DNA of 14,471 nucleotides from an uncultured Eubacteriales bacterium (GCA_934444485.1 CAKSCN010000051.1:1-14471); one strand, 5' to 3'; shown: positions 1-7,999, numbered from the stretch's first letter. The notes: generated by a model not told the origin, from the sequence alone. Numbers and translations: made by a program.

Positions 1-531
1 GAATTTGGAATCGACCTTGCCCGTATTTACCGCCGCAAAGGTATGGGGGTCGATGCCGGGGGTGAGTCTTAACAGTATCTTCTGCTTTATTCCGTGCTTC
101 TTCGCAAAGTCGTCAACACGGTCAAGCTCATCGGCATTGTCGGTTACAAAACAGCCGACACCGTTTTCCATGGCGTACTCTATTTCATAGTCGCTCTTGG
201 CGTTGCCGTGGAAATACGCCTTTTCGAGGGGGTAGCCGGCCGCCTTGGCGGTGTGTATCTCGCCTGCCGAAACGACATCTATTCCCATGTTCTCCTCAAG
301 CGCAATCTTATATATTCCGGCAAAGGACAGTGCTTTGCTTGCATAAAGCGGATGTGAGTCTCCGCCGAAATACTTCTTTATCGCACCTGTGTATATACGG
401 CACATTTTTCTCACTCTGTCCTCATCAAGGAGGTAGAGCGGTGTACCGTACTTTTCGGCAAGCTCGACCGTGTCGAAGCCTGCAAAGGTGAGGTGTCCTT
501 TTTCGTTAATTCCGAGGTTTTCGCAAATCAT
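1..531 (-). CDS. lysA: Diaminopimelate decarboxylase, N-terminal part (runs off the window)
   Basis: LysA decarboxylates meso-diaminopimelate to L-lysine, the last step of the pathway, as a cytoplasmic PLP enzyme. Only the first 177 residues are here; the frame is open to base 1. The start is an ATG at 531 with an AAAGGA ribosome binding site just upstream. The N-terminal domain shows YASKAL, with K66 as the likely PLP Schiff-base lysine, then GIDVVSAGE, the HGNAKS motif and DPHTFAAVNTGKVDSKF near the cut, all typical of the alanine-racemase-like barrel of LysA. It is the fifth gene of the dap operon, 38 bp after dapL. A related decarboxylase of fold-type III is possible in principle, but the operon context makes LysA the clear choice. 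Confidence 0.95.
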   Translation of the reverse strand, partial: MICENLGINEKGHLTFAGFDTVELAEKYGTPLYLLDEDRVRKMCRIYTGAIKKYFGGDSHPLYASKALSFAGIYKIALEENMGIDVVSAGEIHTAKAAGYPLEKAYFHGNAKSDYEIEYAMENGVGCFVTDNADELDRVDDFAKKHGIKQKILLRLTPGIDPHTFAAVNTGKVDSKF

Positions 532-569
532 TGAGATTTCCTTTCAGTGACGGTTTATCTGTGGGTGTA

Positions 570-1772
570 TCAGAAATTGAGTCCTTTTCTTATTCTCTCT
601 ACGGCTTCTGTGGTAGACTCACGGTCTCCGAACGAGGTGAGTCTGAAATATCCCTCGCCGCCGTTTCCGAAGCCTGCGCCCGGAGTTCCGGCAATCCGGA
701 GCGTATCGAGAAGGTAATCGAAGAATTTCCACGAATCCATATTTCCGGGGCATCTGAACCAAATGTAAGGTGAGGAAACGCCGCCGGTGAACCATATGCC
801 CTTCTCACGGAGAACGTCCGCAATGAGCTTTGCATTGCCCATGTAGTAATCGACCATTTCGGCGCATTCACGCTGACCCTCTTCGGAAAGTGCCGCCTCC
901 GCACCTCTCTGAACGACATAGGGGACGCCGTTGAACTTGGTCGCCTGACGTCTCATCCAAAGCTTGTTGAGCTTCGTGCCGTCTGCGGTGACTATCTCGG
1001 AGGGGACAACCGTCCATGCGCATCTCGTGCCGGTAAAGCCTGCGGTTTTCGAGAGAGAGCATATCTCGATCGCACAGGTCCTCGCACCCTCTATTTCGTA
1101 TATCGAATGAGGAAGGTCGCCTCTTATATACGCCTCATATGCCGAGTCGAAGATAATAACCGATCCTGTTGCGTTGGCAAAGTCAACCCACTTCCTGAGT
1201 CCCGCTCTGTCATAAACCGCACCCGTGGGGTTGTTGGGAGAACAGAGGTAAATTATAACGCCTTCATCGGCAATTCCGTCGGGAGTCGGGAGAAAGCCGT
1301 TGTCGGCATTTGCGTCGATAAACTTTATCTTTCTGCCGGACATTATATTGCTGTCCATGTAAACGGGATAAACGGGGTCGGGAATGTAAACGGTGTTGTC
1401 GCCGAAAATATCGACTATGTTGCCGACATCGCTCTTTGCACCGTCGGACACGAATATATCGTCGAGAGGAAGCTTCACGCCGAAAGTCTCATAGTGCTTT
1501 GCAACGGCTTCTCTCAAAAAGTCGTAGCCGTACTCGGGAGCGTAGCCTCTGAAGGTCGCCTTATTTCCCATTTCCTCAACCGCAGCTTTCATCGCCTTTG
1601 TGACGGACGCCGTGAGAGGAAGCGTGACGTCGCCGATACTGAGCTTAATCACCTTCTTATCGGGGTGAGCGGCGGCGTATTCTCTTATGCGTCTGCCGGT
1701 TTCCGAAAAGAGGTAGCTTTCCTTAAGGTTTTTGAAGTTCTCGTTGATTTTTACTTTTGTCACAATGCCCAT
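570..1772 (-). CDS. dapL: LL-diaminopimelate aminotransferase
   Basis: DapL converts tetrahydrodipicolinate directly to LL-diaminopimelate using glutamate. This replaces the DapD/DapC/DapE succinylase or acetylase steps. The 400-residue length is normal for the family. Visible fold-type I aminotransferase features are the N-terminal INENFKNLKESYLFSE segment, GYAPEYGYDFLREAV around residues 77-91, SPNNPTG (residues 178-184), the D209/Y212 pair and the PLP lysine K242 in SLSKTAGFTGTRC. The ATG at 1772 is supported by a GGAGGA site about 8 bases upstream. It sits 36 bp after dapF and 38 bp before lysA and is co-transcribed from the riboswitch-controlled promoter. Its presence in place of dapD/dapE identifies the lysine route used by this organism. 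Confidence 0.96.
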   Translation of the reverse strand: MGIVTKVKINENFKNLKESYLFSETGRRIREYAAAHPDKKVIKLSIGDVTLPLTASVTKAMKAAVEEMGNKATFRGYAPEYGYDFLREAVAKHYETFGVKLPLDDIFVSDGAKSDVGNIVDIFGDNTVYIPDPVYPVYMDSNIMSGRKIKFIDANADNGFLPTPDGIADEGVIIYLCSPNNPTGAVYDRAGLRKWVDFANATGSVIIFDSAYEAYIRGDLPHSIYEIEGARTCAIEICSLSKTAGFTGTRCAWTVVPSEIVTADGTKLNKLWMRRQATKFNGVPYVVQRGAEAALSEEGQRECAEMVDYYMGNAKLIADVLREKGIWFTGGVSSPYIWFRCPGNMDSWKFFDYLLDTLRIAGTPGAGFGNGGEGYFRLTSFGDRESTTEAVERIRKGLNF

Positions 1773-1808
1773 TGCCGTTATCCTCCGTTAATTCCGATTG
1801 TCTTTGCT

Positions 1809-2657
1809 TTACTGTATCTCGTATACTCCGTCGTAAACCTTTGTGGCTGTTCCCTCCATGATAACGCACATATCGTCAAGCACGGTTATCGTGAGTTCGC
1901 CGCCTATAAGCCTTACGGTGACGGGAGTGTTCTTTTTGCATATTCCGTTTACGACCGACGCCACGACCGTTGCGCACGCACCCGTACCGCAGGCGTAGGT
2001 CTCGCCGCTTCCCCTCTCCCAGACACGCATATCGAGAGTTTTTTCGTCAATCATGCGCACAAACTCGGTGTTGACCCTCTCGGGGAATCTCGGACAGTTT
2101 TCAAAGTGCGGTCCTATATTTTCAAGGTCGAGTGACTTTATATCGTCAAGGTAGGTCACAACGTGAGGATTTCCCATGGAAACCGCCGTAAGTCTGTACT
2201 CTTTGTCGCATATTGTGAGAGGTTCATCGACGAAGCGTTCCTTATCCGTGAGAACCGGGATATCCGACGGCACAAGCGACGCCTTTCCCATATCGACCTT
2301 CACAGATTCAACCTTTCCGTTTTCGACGTTGAGGTCAAGGCGCTTTATGCCGCTTAACGTTTCGATATCGAGCTTTGTCTTTTCGGTCATGCCGTTATCG
2401 TACAGATACTTTCCGACGCAGCGAATAGCGTTTCCGCACATTTTCCCCTCACTGCCGTCGGCATTGAACATACGCATCTTTGCATCGGCAATCTCCGAGC
2501 GGCATATCATGACGATACCGTCCGCACCGACGGAAAAGTGTCTTTTAGACATTTCTATCGAAAGCTTTCCCGGGTTTTCAAGCTCTTTTTCAAAGCAGTT
2601 GATGTAGATATAGTCGTTGCCTATACCGTGCATCTTCGTAAACTCTATTCTCTTCAC
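1809..2657 (-). CDS. dapF: Diaminopimelate epimerase
   Basis: DapF epimerises LL-diaminopimelate to meso-diaminopimelate, the precursor of lysine and of peptidoglycan cross-links. It is a PLP-independent two-cysteine racemase. Both catalytic cysteines are visible: C74 in GKMCGNAIRC and C223 in YACGTGACA. The N-terminal TKMHGIGNDYIYI motif is also present. The length of 282 residues is normal. The start codon is GTG at 2657, not ATG, preceded by a GGAAGAGGTG ribosome binding site; the conserved K-x-x-x-F-x-K-M-H start leaves no better candidate. The gene lies 40 bp after dapB and 36 bp before dapL. The GTG start may lower its translation relative to its neighbours, which is an inference. Confidence 0.96.
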   Translation of the reverse strand: MKRIEFTKMHGIGNDYIYINCFEKELENPGKLSIEMSKRHFSVGADGIVMICRSEIADAKMRMFNADGSEGKMCGNAIRCVGKYLYDNGMTEKTKLDIETLSGIKRLDLNVENGKVESVKVDMGKASLVPSDIPVLTDKERFVDEPLTICDKEYRLTAVSMGNPHVVTYLDDIKSLDLENIGPHFENCPRFPERVNTEFVRMIDEKTLDMRVWERGSGETYACGTGACATVVASVVNGICKKNTPVTVRLIGGELTITVLDDMCVIMEGTATKVYDGVYEIQ

Positions 2658-2697
2658 CTTTTCAGCACCTCTTCCAAACCGTAAAAATGCTCTTTTG

Positions 2698-3441
2698 TCA
2701 GCCTATCATATCGCTCATTCCGTACATACCGCAGGGCTTATCCTTGATAAAGTCCGCCGCCGCAACAGCACCCTCGGCAAACAGCGCACGGCTTCTCGCT
2801 TCGTGCTTTAAGGTGAGCGTTTCGTTGTCGGTAGAAATTATTACCTCATGTTCGCCGACAATATTGCCGAGTCTCAGCGCATGAATGCCTATTTCCTCTT
2901 TCTTTCTCTTGCCCTGACCGTGACGTCCGAAGACGTACTCCGCACTCTCACGCACCTTCTTTATGCAGTCGGCAATGAGAAGCGCCGTGCCGCTGGGAGC
3001 GTCCATCTTTCTGTTGTGGTGCTTCTCCACTATCTCTATATCGGCATCGGGCAGATTCTTCGCCGCAGTTACCGCAAGCTCGCAGAGAAGTGCGACTCCG
3101 ACGGAATAATTAGCCGTCATGAACACGGCGACCGACTTCGACGCTTCCTCGATTATCTTCTTTTCCTCGTCAGTGTGACCGGTTGTCGCTATGACCATGG
3201 GTACGCCGTGCTTTACGGCATAGTCGCAAAGCTCGCCGCAGGAGGTGTGGAACGAAAAATCAATAATAACGTCCGCCTCTCCGGTAAAGTCCGCGATATG
3301 CTCAAAGACAGGGTATTTCTCAAACGACGGCACGTTTACGTCAACCGCCGCCGCAAGAACCGAATTTCTCATTCCGTCGCCGACAAGCTTCATTACTTCC
3401 TTGCCCATTCTTCCGCCGGCACCGTTTACAATTACTCTCAT
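2698..3441 (-). CDS. dapB: 4-hydroxy-tetrahydrodipicolinate reductase
   Basis: DapB reduces the dehydrated product of DapA to tetrahydrodipicolinate with NAD(P)H. The 247 residues are typical in length. The Rossmann glycine motif is GAGGRMG (residues 7-13), ATTGHT (85-90) belongs to the nucleotide site, and EKHHNRKMDAPSGTA (139-153) carries the substrate-binding histidines H141/H142, lysine K145 and the DAPSGTA loop. The ATG at 3441 has an ACGGAG ribosome binding site. It follows dapA by 34 bp and precedes dapF by 40 bp. Nothing is missing or odd in the protein. Confidence 0.96.
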   Translation of the reverse strand: MRVIVNGAGGRMGKEVMKLVGDGMRNSVLAAAVDVNVPSFEKYPVFEHIADFTGEADVIIDFSFHTSCGELCDYAVKHGVPMVIATTGHTDEEKKIIEEASKSVAVFMTANYSVGVALLCELAVTAAKNLPDADIEIVEKHHNRKMDAPSGTALLIADCIKKVRESAEYVFGRHGQGKRKKEEIGIHALRLGNIVGEHEVIISTDNETLTLKHEARSRALFAEGAVAAADFIKDKPCGMYGMSDMIG

Positions 3442-3475
3442 TTTAACACTCCGTTACGATAAAACTTTTGCCGTC

Positions 3476-4363
3476 TCAGAACTTGAGTCCGTGCTTTCTC
3501 ATTATCTCGAACATCATCTGCTTCTTGTCCCCGTCCATTTCAGTGAGCGGCAGACGCAGGTAGTTGTCGCAGAAGCCGAGTGCGGACATCGCCGCCTTTA
3601 CCGGAATCGGGTTTACCTCGCAGAAGAGAGCGTCGATTATATCGTGAAGCTCAAACTGAATCTTCGCAGCACCCTCGATATCTCCGGCAAAGAAACGCTT
3701 GAAAATTTCGCCCGTTCTCTTGGGGAGTACATTGGACACAACCGAGATAACGCCCTTACAGCCGATTGCCATAAGGGGAACTATCTGGTCGTCGTTTCCG
3801 GAATACATGGTGAGGTTGTCTCCGACAAGAGACATCGTCTCGACTATCTTCGAGATATCGCCGTTTGCCTCCTTGAAGCCGACTATGTTCTCATGCTTGG
3901 AAAGCTCAAGGTAGGTCTTGGGGGCAATGTTTACACCCGTTCTCGAGGGAACGTTGTAGAGAATGAGGGGCTTTGTAGAGGCGTCCGCCATCTTGTTGTA
4001 CGACGCTATAAGTCCCTTTTGGGTAGCCTTGTTGTAGTAAGGAGTGACGGCAAGAAGAGCGTCCGCACCAAGCTCGCAAGCCGCCTTTGCAAGGCTCACG
4101 CCGTAAGCGGTGTCGTTGCTTCCCGTGCCTGCGATAACGGGTATTCTGCCGTTTACACGGTCTACCGCATATCTTATCGCTTCCTTATGCTCGGTGTCGT
4201 TGAGGGTTGCGGACTCACCGGTCGTTCCGCAGACGACTATCGCATCAACACCCTCATCTATCTGCCAGTCGATAAGCCTTCCCATCTTCTCATAATCGAT
4301 GCCGCTTTCGTTGAGCGGAGTGATAAGAGCCGTTGCGACTCCCGTGAATACAAGTTTCTTCAT
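3476..4363 (-). CDS. dapA: 4-hydroxy-tetrahydrodipicolinate synthase
   Basis: DapA condenses pyruvate with aspartate-4-semialdehyde, the first committed step of lysine and diaminopimelate synthesis. The 295-residue TIM barrel shows CGTTGESATL (T47/T48 of the active site), Y136 in LYNVPSRTG and the Schiff-base lysine K164 in VGFKEANGD, followed by MYSGNDDQ. The frame is open upstream to 4423, but the ATG at 4363 is chosen because it has an AAGGA ribosome binding site and begins the canonical FTGVATALITP segment; the extra 20 upstream residues have no family counterpart. It is the first gene of the operon, behind a leader of about 300 bases with a lysine riboswitch. Repression by lysine through premature termination is therefore expected. 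Confidence 0.96.
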   Translation of the reverse strand: MKKLVFTGVATALITPLNESGIDYEKMGRLIDWQIDEGVDAIVVCGTTGESATLNDTEHKEAIRYAVDRVNGRIPVIAGTGSNDTAYGVSLAKAACELGADALLAVTPYYNKATQKGLIASYNKMADASTKPLILYNVPSRTGVNIAPKTYLELSKHENIVGFKEANGDISKIVETMSLVGDNLTMYSGNDDQIVPLMAIGCKGVISVVSNVLPKRTGEIFKRFFAGDIEGAAKIQFELHDIIDALFCEVNPIPVKAAMSALGFCDNYLRLPLTEMDGDKKQMMFEIMRKHGLKF

Positions 4364-4420
4364 AATGCTTTTCCTTTCCGAGGGTACCCTTGCGGCGCCC
4401 TCATTTGCGTTTTTCCGACG

Positions 4421-4448
4421 CAAAAAAATAAAGCCGATATAATCGGCT
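4421..4448 (-). terminator. Intrinsic terminator of the lysine riboswitch
   Basis: On the minus strand a 7-bp stem, AGCCGAT pairing with ATCGGCT around a 3-base loop, is followed by TTATTTTTTT. It lies between the aptamer and dapA, where an L-box expression platform belongs. The minus-strand GATAGC just at its 5' side (plus 4446-4451) can pair with GCTATC at the 3' end of the aptamer P1 (plus 4500-4505). That would give a mutually exclusive antiterminator. Confidence 0.88.
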
Positions 4449-4498
4449 ATCCTGAAAATGATCCCCTATCGCAAAATAAACGGGACTTACATTTATCA

Positions 4499-4662
4499 AG
4501 ATAGCTCTCCGCGCAAAGCGACAGTCGTGCGAATCTTATTTCGCAAAACCGGCCGAACTTCCGACGCAGGAAATCCGCCTCGGCGTCCGCACCTTTCACC
4601 CCGACTGTCCTGCGCCGGACATTATCGCCGAGAGTTACTGATTGCTAAACGCACCTCTATCA
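4499..4662 (-). promoter_or_regulatory. Lysine riboswitch (L-box) aptamer
   Basis: This is the leader of the dap operon. Read on the minus strand, it opens with GATAGAGGTGCG and contains GTGAAAGG followed by CGCCGAGGC. It ends with ACTGTC and GGAGAGCTATC. These blocks appear in the same order and spacing as in the known lysC L-box of Bacillus. P1 forms between GATAG (plus 4657-4661) and CTATC (plus 4500-4504). By the established mechanism of this class, lysine binding would stabilise P1, free the downstream terminator and stop transcription before dapA. The identification rests on recognised core sequences; no covariance model was run. Confidence 0.9.
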
Positions 4663-4671
4663 TCGTATTCT

Positions 4672-4700
4672 ATTTTACCATACCGTTATTCCGTTGTCAA
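4672..4700 (-). promoter_or_regulatory. Sigma-A promoter of the dap operon
   Basis: The minus strand carries TTGACA, a 17-base spacer and TAAAAT. This is one mismatch from consensus. Transcription would start near 4665, immediately before the riboswitch aptamer. Confidence 0.85.
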
Positions 4701-4755
4701 GTGCGGCGTGAATCTGTTCACTTATATTTTACATTATGGCGCATTTCGCAGTCTG

Positions 4756-5544
4756 TCAGTACTTCAAACCGCCGTGCGCTTCTCTTTTCAGGCTTTCGAT
4801 GAACCTGTTTGCCTTTGCAAGAACGGTTCTGTCGTGTGAGTAACCGAGTATTTTCATCCCCTCGGCAAAGCTCACGAGTATGTACTCCGAAATTTCCATG
4901 ATGTTCATTCTTATATCGCTTTTCTTAAACGGTGCGACAAAGTAAACCGCCGTTTTCTTCACGAAAGAATTAACCGAGTAGTTGTACGCTTCCGAGAAGC
5001 CCTCGATAATATCGGTCTTGACTCCTGTTTCCTCGTACATTTCTCTTATCGCCGTTTCACGCTCGGTCTCTCCGTACTCCATGTGACCTTTCGGAAAGCC
5101 TATGTGTCCCGACATATTTTTTATGAGTATAAACTTTCTTTCTCCGTCCTCCTCCGAGAACATAACCGCACCGCAGCTCTTTTCGTAAAGGCATACGTAT
5201 ACGGGATTTTTCACCTTGACAAAGCGTGATACAAGCGTGCGTATTCCCGGCTCATAAAATACCGCACCGGGAGGCGACACAATCCATATATCCCGTCTGT
5301 CGTCTCTCGAGCGTATTACGGCGGTAATATGTCCCGTAAACTCTGCAAGAGCCTGCTCGACTCCTATAACTATCGCCTGACGCTCAATTCTGCCGTCGGT
5401 AAGACCGATGTATCCGCAGTTCACGGTGTGCCGCTTTCCGTCCTCGCCTCTGACGACATAGGTACGGTCCACCGTCACGGTGACGCTCTTTCCGATTATA
5501 AATCTTATGCTTTTGTTTCCTCCGGGTCTGTTCAGTGACGTCAT
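4756..5544 (-). CDS. NUDIX hydrolase with N-terminal pyrophosphatase-like domain
   Basis: The C-terminal half is a NUDIX hydrolase. The complete box G-x5-E-x7-R-E-x2-E-E-x-G-V lies at residues 153-175, with E168, E171 and E172 as likely metal ligands. Such enzymes cleave nucleoside diphosphates linked to another group; the substrate cannot be read from the sequence. Residues about 18-95 resemble small family-I inorganic pyrophosphatase-like proteins of clostridia (GYIGLTDG, then EFTGHITAVIRSRDD and IWIVSPPG). However, the acidic metal-binding cluster is largely replaced (TDGRIERQAIVIG), so this domain is probably not catalytic. Total length is 262 residues. The ATG at 5544 has a GAGGG site upstream. 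The gene has its own promoter, and no terminator is visible before the dap promoter, so some read-through into the dap leader is possible. Confidence 0.85.
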   Translation of the reverse strand: MTSLNRPGGNKSIRFIIGKSVTVTVDRTYVVRGEDGKRHTVNCGYIGLTDGRIERQAIVIGVEQALAEFTGHITAVIRSRDDRRDIWIVSPPGAVFYEPGIRTLVSRFVKVKNPVYVCLYEKSCGAVMFSEEDGERKFILIKNMSGHIGFPKGHMEYGETERETAIREMYEETGVKTDIIEGFSEAYNYSVNSFVKKTAVYFVAPFKKSDIRMNIMEISEYILVSFAEGMKILGYSHDRTVLAKANRFIESLKREAHGGLKY

Positions 5545-5633
5545 CTTACCCTCTCTAACCTAACGTTTGCTTTTGGTTCCGTACATTCTCTTTAATCAAG
5601 CATCTACTTTACAGCAAACCATAATCCTTTTTC

Positions 5634-5662
5634 ATTATAGCACACATCGGTTCTCATTGCAA
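5634..5662 (-). promoter_or_regulatory. Promoter of the NUDIX gene
   Basis: The minus strand reads TTGCAA, a 17-base spacer and TATAAT, giving a start near 5627 and a 5' leader of about 80 bases. It separates this gene from the pepV/TRIC unit upstream. Confidence 0.78.
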
Positions 5663-5747
5663 TACATTTTCCGATTATTTAAACTTTTAGGCACTTTATG
5701 TTTGCAAAATTGTAAAATAACTTCACTGCGGCAGAGCAATACGCTCC

Positions 5748-6389
5748 TTACTGTATAACCTCTCCGTGTACCTTCGGCAGACTCCACCTGAAGTGTGCGG
5801 CGCAGATACGGATAATGAAAACAAAAGCGGAGCTTACGATTATACTGCTCTCATGCCCCAACACATCCCAGAGATAATAGCAGAGAAACGCTCCGGCAAT
5901 AGCTGCACAGGCGTATATGTGCTTTACGAAAATGTAAGGTCTTTCGCCGGCAAAAAGGTCTCTCAGTACGCCGCCTCCGACCGCCGGAAGCACTGCCGCA
6001 AATATCACAAGGTAGAGATTATCGTCAAATCCCATTTCAAGCACTGTCCGCACTCCGCAGGCGGAGAAGATCCCGAGTCCGGCGGAATCGGTCACGAGCA
6101 TGAGGATGTCATACACTCTGCGTCTCGTGATTATCGCATGGCGCACGCCGGGAAGAAATACGATAACAGCCGCCGCCACGGCAACAGCCGAGGTAAACGG
6201 GTCGTAAAGTGCCGAGGGTGGCGTGTGACCGAGCATTATATCACGGAACATTCCTCCGCCGATGACCGTCGTCACCGCAAGCACTATCGTTCCGAAAAGA
6301 TCCATATCGTTCTTTATCGCTTTTGCGGCGCCCGATATTGCGAAAGCAACCGCACCGAGTATTTCAACATATTCTATAAGAGTCTCCAT
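5748..6389 (-). CDS. TRIC/UPF0126 family membrane protein
   Basis: The protein has 213 residues and about seven hydrophobic segments. It carries two copies of the family signature, GGGMFRD at residues 44-50 and GGGVLRD at 138-144, one in each half of an internal duplication. The family also ends in a conserved R-x-W-S-L-P-K element, present here as HFRWSLPK. Prokaryotic TRIC proteins are trimeric cation channels; the physiological role of UPF0126 members in bacteria is poorly settled, and glycine transport has been suggested for some. The ATG at 6389 has an AGGGGAAG site. It starts 28 bp after the dipeptidase stop codon, so the two are probably one transcript. A short lone GAGC/GCTC hairpin follows the gene, but no convincing terminator. 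Confidence 0.9.
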   Translation of the reverse strand: METLIEYVEILGAVAFAISGAAKAIKNDMDLFGTIVLAVTTVIGGGMFRDIMLGHTPPSALYDPFTSAVAVAAAVIVFLPGVRHAIITRRRVYDILMLVTDSAGLGIFSACGVRTVLEMGFDDNLYLVIFAAVLPAVGGGVLRDLFAGERPYIFVKHIYACAAIAGAFLCYYLWDVLGHESSIIVSSAFVFIIRICAAHFRWSLPKVHGEVIQ

Positions 6390-6417
6390 ATGCTTCCCCT
6401 TTTACGCAATTACAGTA

Positions 6418-7884
6418 TCAGTCCGAATACAGTATGCCGTCGCACTCCGCTATCATCATTGCGGCAACGCATACCGCCTCGAGAAAGGCTCCGACCGGAA
6501 GTTTTTCATCCGGCTGATGCGCACCGCCGTGACCCTGAGGCATTGCAAGCTTCGTGTCGTCCGCATACCCGGCGACCGTTCCGACGCTGAAAGCAATACT
6601 TCCCGCCGGGCAGAGCTTTCGTGCGTAAGTGCCGCCGCTGCAATAAAACGCCCTGTCCTCGCAGCGTTTGTGAGTAAAGTCCTCGGAAAATTCACGGTAC
6701 ACTTTTTCGAGAGTTTTTGCAAACGCATTATCCTTCTCAATCTCAAAGCCGTCCGTTCCGCTCACATCACAAATCACAAAGCCGTGCAGGTCCGCAGAGC
6801 GGCGTATTTCTTCCATGAGCTTTTCTCCGTCAAGCGAAACCCCGAAGCGCACATCAAACGAAAGCGACGGTCTGCCGTCCGAGAGAGAGCATATGCCGTT
6901 CACGCAGGTGAGGCGTCCGAAAGATGGGTCGTCGTGACCGACACCGAAGCCCTCGCCGTAGAATCTGCCCGTGAGAGCGGCGATTCCGGAAAGAAGCTTC
7001 CTGTCGTTTTCGCAGAGCGACTTGCAGTTACAAAAAGCGTCGGCAAACACGAAAGCCGCATTGACTCCGCCCTCGGGAAAACCTGCGTGCTTTGAAAGTC
7101 CGTGCGCCGTTACGCATATGTATTCGCCTTCCGCAGTCACGCCGATATTATTGCAGGTCTTGCATATCTCAAGCGCATCACGGTACAGCGTCTCGGAGTA
7201 CCTTATTCTTACTTTCAGCTCACCCAGCACGATATTGAATGCCGAACCGCCGTCAAACGAAACAATATCCGAAAAAGCGTTTTTGCTCACGGCAAGGAAC
7301 CGTTTCATACTTCTCTCGCCGATGCTTACGGGAAAATCGCCGTCGGGGATAATCGAAACATTCGGAAGATTGTTTTCGCTTATGTACTTCTCAATGTCCG
7401 CCATGCCGCTCTCTTCGTTTGTGCCGAGAAAGACGTCAACGCCGCTCTTTATCTCAACGTCGAGGTCACGAAGCATTTTAACGGCGTACAGCGACAAAAC
7501 CGCACCGGATTTATTGTCCTCGACGCCTCTGCCGACAAGACAGCCGTGCGTATGTTTCGGCTCAAAGGGATTGTCGGTATACAGCCACTCGCCGTCGGGC
7601 GGAACCACATCGAGATGAGCGAAAAGTCCTATTCTCTTTTCCGCACCGCCGACCGAAGCGACAGCGTAGCTTTTGTCGCCCGCCGTGACAGTTCGGAAGC
7701 CGTTTTTATCATACAGCTTTACCGCCGCCTCGAGGCACTCGGCACATTTGCGTCCGAAAGGTGCGCCGTTCTCACTCTCTCCTCTCACCGAGGGGATTTT
7801 CGCAAGAGAGGTAAGGTCGCCCAGAATCTCCTCTTTGTGTTCCGCAACGTAGGCTCTCATTTTTTCGGCAAGTGTTTTATCCAT
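6418..7884 (-). CDS. pepV: M20 family dipeptidase (PepV / Sapep-like)
   Basis: This 488-residue cytoplasmic zinc (or manganese) peptidase of family M20 likely cleaves dipeptides with broad specificity. Metal-site residues are all visible: H90 in LFAHLDVVP, the bridging D123 in GRGVEDNKSG, E157/E158 in TNEESG, D181 in IIPDGDFP and H456 in GGAHQPDE. The lid domain lies between about residues 190 and 390. The frame is open to 7905, but the ATG at 7884 is chosen because AGGATGAGG stands directly before it, whereas 7905 has no ribosome binding site. It is the first gene of a two-gene unit with the TRIC/UPF0126 gene. All catalytic ligands are present, so it should be active. Confidence 0.92.
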   Translation of the reverse strand: MDKTLAEKMRAYVAEHKEEILGDLTSLAKIPSVRGESENGAPFGRKCAECLEAAVKLYDKNGFRTVTAGDKSYAVASVGGAEKRIGLFAHLDVVPPDGEWLYTDNPFEPKHTHGCLVGRGVEDNKSGAVLSLYAVKMLRDLDVEIKSGVDVFLGTNEESGMADIEKYISENNLPNVSIIPDGDFPVSIGERSMKRFLAVSKNAFSDIVSFDGGSAFNIVLGELKVRIRYSETLYRDALEICKTCNNIGVTAEGEYICVTAHGLSKHAGFPEGGVNAAFVFADAFCNCKSLCENDRKLLSGIAALTGRFYGEGFGVGHDDPSFGRLTCVNGICSLSDGRPSLSFDVRFGVSLDGEKLMEEIRRSADLHGFVICDVSGTDGFEIEKDNAFAKTLEKVYREFSEDFTHKRCEDRAFYCSGGTYARKLCPAGSIAFSVGTVAGYADDTKLAMPQGHGGAHQPDEKLPVGAFLEAVCVAAMMIAECDGILYSD

Positions 7885-7970
7885 ATGTTCCTCATCCTTC
7901 CGCATTCGGCTTGACGCAAAAAGTCCGGACGCAAAAGTGCGCCTGTACGCCGCAAAACCGATTTTCCTAC

Positions 7971-7999
7971 ATTATATATCTTGCGGAGTGTTTTGTCAA
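7971..7999 (-). promoter_or_regulatory. Promoter of the pepV unit
   Basis: A perfect consensus on the minus strand: TTGACA, a 17-base spacer, TATAAT. The start would be near 7964, with a leader of about 80 bases containing two direct copies of GACGCAAAA (7912-7920 and 7929-7937 on the plus strand). Confidence 0.88.

Noticed and set aside
1107..2135. 342-residue plus-strand open frame
   Set aside because: It is antisense to dapL and dapF, which show complete catalytic motifs on the minus strand. It has no ribosome binding site and no recognisable domain.
3245..4504. 419-residue plus-strand open frame
   Set aside because: It is antisense to dapB, dapA and the riboswitch leader, with low-complexity composition expected from the reverse of a biased coding strand.
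5766..6590. Plus-strand open frame opposite the TRIC and pepV genes
   Set aside because: It crosses two real genes in antisense and is rich in His/Arg with no domain pattern.
7102..7914. 270-residue plus-strand open frame
   Set aside because: It is antisense to pepV, where all metal ligands are present; no start signals.
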